A stretch of DNA of 22,287 nucleotides from Porogramme epimiltina (taxonomy: Eukaryota > Basidiomycota > Agaricomycetes > Polyporales > Polyporaceae), in NCBI GenBank assembly GCA_900155495.1, contig FTLJ01001214.1, positions 1 to 22,287 of the forward strand. Reading direction: 5' to 3'. A program made the translations under genes and the position numbers. Within the stretch, counting starts at the first letter, position 1; each line of letters begins with the position of its first letter. Positions 18,800 to 22,287 of the stretch are shown piece after piece. The notes below the pieces were generated by a model, which had not been told where the DNA came from, searched no databases, and saw nothing but the letters and a program-made list of their open reading frames with translations.

Positions 18800-20420
18800 T
18801 CTGTGAGCGTGCTCTCACTAATGAAATCTAGCTTGTTTTCACGGTACCTGCGTAAGGTACCAGTACGCCTCAAACTAGCGCTGAGAACTAGACCAACTCT
18901 TGAAGCCGTCTTGCTTAACTTCGCGCGCCGCGAGGCCCAAGTTAGAGTAGACAAAAGGCACACTTAGTCACCATTGACTCAACTACGACAAACGCATTCA
19001 GTAACACTAACATACGGGGCGAAACAACTGAATTGCGATTCGACACTAGGTTCACACAGATCATCTTGCAATACATCGAAACAAATGTAAACCACATATC
19101 TCTCACACGCCGGATGTCCGATGCCCTCAACTGTGGATCTGCACGCTCCTAGGACAAGTCCCCGTACCCATATCCGTCCTCCGAGCGTGGAAAGAGGACA
19201 ACATCTTCTACATATCCCACTTGATAGCTCTTCGGTACTACGAGAAATCTGCACCACACAGGGTACATGGCCCCCGGTGTGTGATTCTTGCCGCCGTGCC
19301 ATGAGAGATTCCTCAAGATGATCTGCAGGGGACCGACAAGCGAGCGGCAAGCATCTAGTCTTCAAACCATCCAGGAAGAGCAGGGGCGGCGGAGTCGGTT
19401 CGCGCGCGAGAGCCATTCGATGCTGCCATATCAGAAACTCCCCGTGGATAAGAAGGAAAACCGCACAAGCGTCCACCCCCGAGTTTAGGGTGCATATACG
19501 GACGAAGTACTCTTACTCCCGAAGTCCACTGTGATGCGACGTATCAAAGATCCCAAATGCCACCTACTACAGAGTACTTCACTGAAACACCTGAACATGA
19601 ACAAACAGAGATGGGAAATGCGAAACGAACAATCGGGCGCCGCACGATTCGCATCTCTCACCACAACCAAATCACGACCGCGGCTCGGTCTCGACTCGGT
19701 TCGAGGAGGTTTGATGAGCGAAGCAACGTACCATATGTACCTTTGCGGAAGGGCACCGCCGTATGCGCAGCCCTTCAAGAGACAAGTCCACTTCTGGGAG
19801 GCACGCCCCCGGACTCCGGGGACTGCGAGTAGCCACAAGGATGCGATCTCGACATCTCTGCGTCCCGAGATCTGCACCGGGGCCCATCTGCCCACACCAG
19901 AGAACACTGGGGGCACCGGAGCACAGCGACCATTCGCGCCGCCGCCACCCGCCGGAAGCCCGGCGCGTCTCGGTCGCGTCTCGGTCCTTGGGCGTGACCG
20001 GCCTGCTTCCGGGCCAGGATCGACCCTCAGGCTAGACGGTCCTTCCTCGTTTCGCCCACGCACCCCGGCGACGATGGCACGCATTTCTACAGCCAGGTGT
20101 GCAACGAAGGTGTCAGCAAAGCTGTAGCAGCAACGAACCATGTGACAACGATTGACGCACCGGAGGCACCTCCGGGGTCGATCTCCGACCCGACCCCAGA
20201 TCTTGCACCCGCCACCACCCCCGCGCTCAGCATCCTTGGATACCGCGCTCCCCCCGCGACGCAGGGAACGCGCCCGGAGAGGTGCAGCAGCCCCACGCCC
20301 TCTGCCTCTATCGCAGCGCACCCCCCCCCCCCGCGCGCACACGGCGCCGCGTTCGCGGGGTGGCGTCGGGCATGCTTGGAAGCGGCGCACCGCCCGCCTG
20401 CGCCCGTTCGCGGTGTTCGC
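18800..20420. other. Region without supported genes
   Basis: Between 18.8 and 19.5 kb composition is moderate. A plus-strand frame ending at 19302 (CTLLGQVPVPISVLRAWKED onward) reads like protein but has no start, domain or neighbour. Beyond 19.5 kb GC rises again, and the 355-codon minus-strand frame (19485-20552) spans a minisatellite and a C12 run and is Arg/Gly-rich, so I do not treat it as a gene. Confidence 0.4.
20321..20332. repeat. Poly-C run (C12)
   Basis: Twelve consecutive C residues follow GCA. Such runs are slippage-prone and often miscounted in sequencing, so any frame crossing it is unreliable. Confidence 0.9.
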
Positions 20421-20424
20421 TGAG

Positions 20425-20469
20425 TTCAATAGGTTCAATAGGTTCGATAGGTTCGATAAGTTCGAGGGG
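20425..20469. repeat. 9-bp minisatellite, TTCRATAGG x about 5
   Basis: Units TTCAATAGG, TTCAATAGG, TTCGATAGG, TTCGATAAG and TTCGAGGGG follow one another from 20425. The unit length is a multiple of three, so it produces FNR/FDR repeats on one strand and SNL/LNL repeats on the other without stops. This partly explains the long frames across it. Confidence 0.9.
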
Positions 20470-21018
20470 GGCAGGCGAAGCCAGCGAAACGCGCTGCTGC
20501 GGGCGTACGTGCGGTTTTCGCAGAGAGAAGGCGGCGGACCGGCGGCGCGCATTGATGCCCGGTGGGGCGGCGGGCGACAGAATCTTGAGCGTTGCCGCCC
20601 CCGCCCCCGCCTCCACCTGCATCGACCTCCGCGCGTGATTTTTCAGGCGGCGCGGCGCGGGGTGGAGGCGTAGGTTGAGGGCCCGCGCCGCCGCGGGGGT
20701 GCCGATACGCGAAACGTGAATTCGCCGCCGCCGCCGTCGCGCCGGGGAAGGTGGCCCGCGTCGGGGTACGCCCGCTGCGGGATTTGCGCGCGGGAGACGA
20801 GGATCGAAGGGAGGCGTTGGGCCGGGCAGAACGCGGACGCCGGCCGGTACGAAGGGCGGAACCGCGCGGGGGGCGCCCAGGGATAATGGGTAAGTTTGAT
20901 GCGGGCCCGCACAAGCTCTCGGGAGACGTGCGGAGCAGCGTCTGGAGGGGCGAACGTCCAGCATGCTGGAGGGGATGTGGGGAAGGGAGGCACGCCGGCG
21001 CGGTGGTGCGCGTGAATC
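20470..21018. other. Very GC-rich segment without supported gene
   Basis: CpG-rich sequence with long frames on both strands and no motif. It lies directly downstream of the candidate small secreted-protein gene and could contain further exons of it, but I could not identify any. Confidence 0.4.
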
Positions 21019-21212
21019 TTAAGTTGTAAGCCCACTCTGCGTGCGTTGGGGAGCGCGCGTGGGCGACTGGAAGATGGATATTCGCAGAAATAGCTTACCT
21101 CTCCGATCAGCGTGCATTCGATCCATGCGTCATCGTAGGTCATGCTGGAATCTCGAAGGCCAGCGTGCGTTGCGGAACCAATGAAGCACAGGAAGGCCAA
21201 GCTTGTTTTCAT
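21019..21212 (-). CDS. Candidate small secreted protein (signal-peptide exon)
   Basis: Exon 1 (21212-21099) encodes 38 residues starting MKTSLAFLCFIGSATHA, a good signal peptide with a likely cleavage after THA, followed by GLRDSSMTYDDAWIECTLIG. It ends exactly at a GTAAGC donor. The most plausible acceptor I see is ACGCACGCAG at 21037 (62-nt intron), after which only SGLTT and a stop at 21021-21019 follow, making 43 aa. That is very short, so the real gene may continue through another acceptor into the GC-rich DNA below, or be truncated there. A TATA-like TTTATATGG lies about 90 nt upstream. Family not recognised. Confidence 0.4.
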
Positions 21213-21298
21213 GAAACTCTAGGCATGAACGTGTTGATTCTCTTGCACAAAATTGAATGAGCGCGACGAAGAGAATGCGTTGGAGAGACGTACATTAA

Positions 21299-21307
21299 TT
21301 CCATATA
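21299..21307 (-). promoter_or_regulatory. TATA-like box for the candidate secreted protein
   Basis: The minus strand reads TTTATATGG about 90 nt upstream of the ATG at 21212. Spacing suits a promoter with a leader of around 60 nt. Motif-only support. Confidence 0.35.
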
Positions 21308-21309
21308 AA

Positions 21310-22246
21310 CCGTGCCATGCCTATCAACGTGTTAGTAGAGTCCCCTTTGGGTACACGCGGACACCAGTCCAGGAATTCGCGAAGCACCCAGGAAAGCGCA
21401 CTTCGTCCGGCGGCGAGCACGCTAGCAAATGACGTCAGTGACCGAACGAAAGGAGAGTACTTACGACAACTGCAAGCGTAGGAGGAGATCTTGCGCAGAA
21501 AAGGCATACAGTGAAGACGACGAGAAAGTCGCTGAGTTCAACAGGCTGGGAGGTGGTGGTCCACGTGGAAGCCTCCTACAAATGGACGTCCGTAGAAACG
21601 CCACGAGGCACCTCGGGGACTGCCGACCTGGGTCGATTAGATGTGAGATAGACGCCGATCGATCCTTTAGAGTCGCCCGACATTCTAGCTGGAACCCCAC
21701 CCGGTTTGTTTTCGCACCGCACATCAAGGCGAGGCCACCCACGTCGGGCTGCGAGCAAACCAGACGCAACACGGATCCTTTCCGCGAAGCAGAGAGACGC
21801 ACCGCACGCCGCAGTTCTCCCTCAACCCCCTAGCACGAAACACACGCCGCTTCTCCTCCCACCACGACCGCGACCGCGTGTGTACCGACCTCCCCAGAGG
21901 CCCGAGGAGCGAGCATCTGGTTAGGCCCGGAGGCGGGGCCGGCTACAGCTCGCCGCGCCGCCCCTCTGATGGGTGGTGCCACGGCCGGGCGCAATAGACG
22001 GGGCGCGCACGCGCAGGTCACCGCGAGCCTCGACCCGGGGCCGGCGGCGGCGGCGCGCACGCACCCACGCATGCCCCTGCACTCCGGACCCTGAGTCGGC
22101 ACCAGAGATGCTAATAGAGATCGATGATCGCGCAGATGGCGGGCGGGAGGAGTGCCTGCGGGATCGGGGGCGGGCCGACTCGCGACTCGCGACGCGACGC
22201 GGGGTGAAGGGCGCGCGGGGGCGGGGCGGGAGGAACAAGCAGGGGC
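21310..22246. other. Terminal region without supported genes
   Basis: From 21.3 to 21.75 kb several splice-like signals occur on the minus strand (GTAAGT near 21464), but no consistent exon chain emerges. Beyond 21.8 kb the sequence is extremely GC-rich and its frames are composition-driven. Confidence 0.4.
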
Positions 22247-22261
22247 GGGGGGGGGGGGGGG
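22247..22261. repeat. Poly-G run (G15)
   Basis: Fifteen consecutive G residues lie near the window end within an already G-rich strand (GGGGCGGGG contexts upstream). The stretch could form a G-quadruplex and is a likely site of length error. Confidence 0.9.
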
Positions 22262-22287
22262 ACGCGGGGTCTCGGCAGAGGTGTGGG

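Noticed and set aside
18803..18831. GTGAGC...CTAAT...CTAG, intron-like
   Set aside because: Only 29 nt long, too short for the spliceosome judging by the 46-60-nt introns elsewhere in the window, and no coding frame is joined by its removal.
19485..20552. 355-codon open frame on the minus strand
   Set aside because: It crosses a 9-bp minisatellite and a C12 run, is Arg/Gly-rich and has equally long frames on the other strand. Low stop density from GC content explains it.

Overview
The window looks like nuclear DNA of an agaricomycete fungus, most likely a polypore-type basidiomycete. The reasons are two paralogous F-box/leucine-rich-repeat-like genes of the kind greatly expanded in Polyporales, one multi-TM gene with the DUF6535 signature (a family typical of Agaricomycetes), and introns of about 46-60 nt with GTRAGT donors and CTAAC/CTAAT branch sites. 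There is no operon structure, no rRNA and no convincing tRNA. Species cannot be named from the sequence alone.

Layout. 35-1443 (minus): F-box-like gene whose frame breaks by one base near 253-255. About 1905-3240: degenerate repeat copy A, made of two modules, with no intact gene. About 4015-4060: an isolated copy of that repeat's left end. 4462-6036 (minus): second F-box-like gene, three exons, intact (490 aa by my splice model). 6040-9170: no gene I can support; it holds a helically phased TGCGCA array (7081-7162), an ACCGGT cluster and copy C of the second repeat module (about 7508-7925). 9319-11885 (plus): six-exon DUF6535 membrane-protein gene (about 763 aa), with a TATA box upstream and a well-formed intron after its stop codon. 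11890-14180: no gene I can support; two diverged direct repeats. About 14187-15750: repeat copy D, homologous to A along its length. 15750-22287: mostly very GC-rich, CpG-rich DNA with open frames on both strands that look like composition artefacts, a diverged approximately 332-bp direct duplication, simple repeats and homopolymer runs. An AT-richer islet near 21.0-21.5 kb carries a plausible signal-peptide exon of a small secreted protein (minus strand).

How the parts relate. The two F-box genes are tandem paralogues on the same strand, separated by repeat debris, and one of them is apparently broken. That fits birth-and-death evolution of substrate-adaptor-like F-box families. The DUF6535 gene belongs to a lineage-specific membrane family of unknown function. 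I see no evidence for a coherent new pathway. The least explained item is the two-module repeat family (A, C, D and the solo left end B), whose second module keeps traces of a small protein in all three copies.
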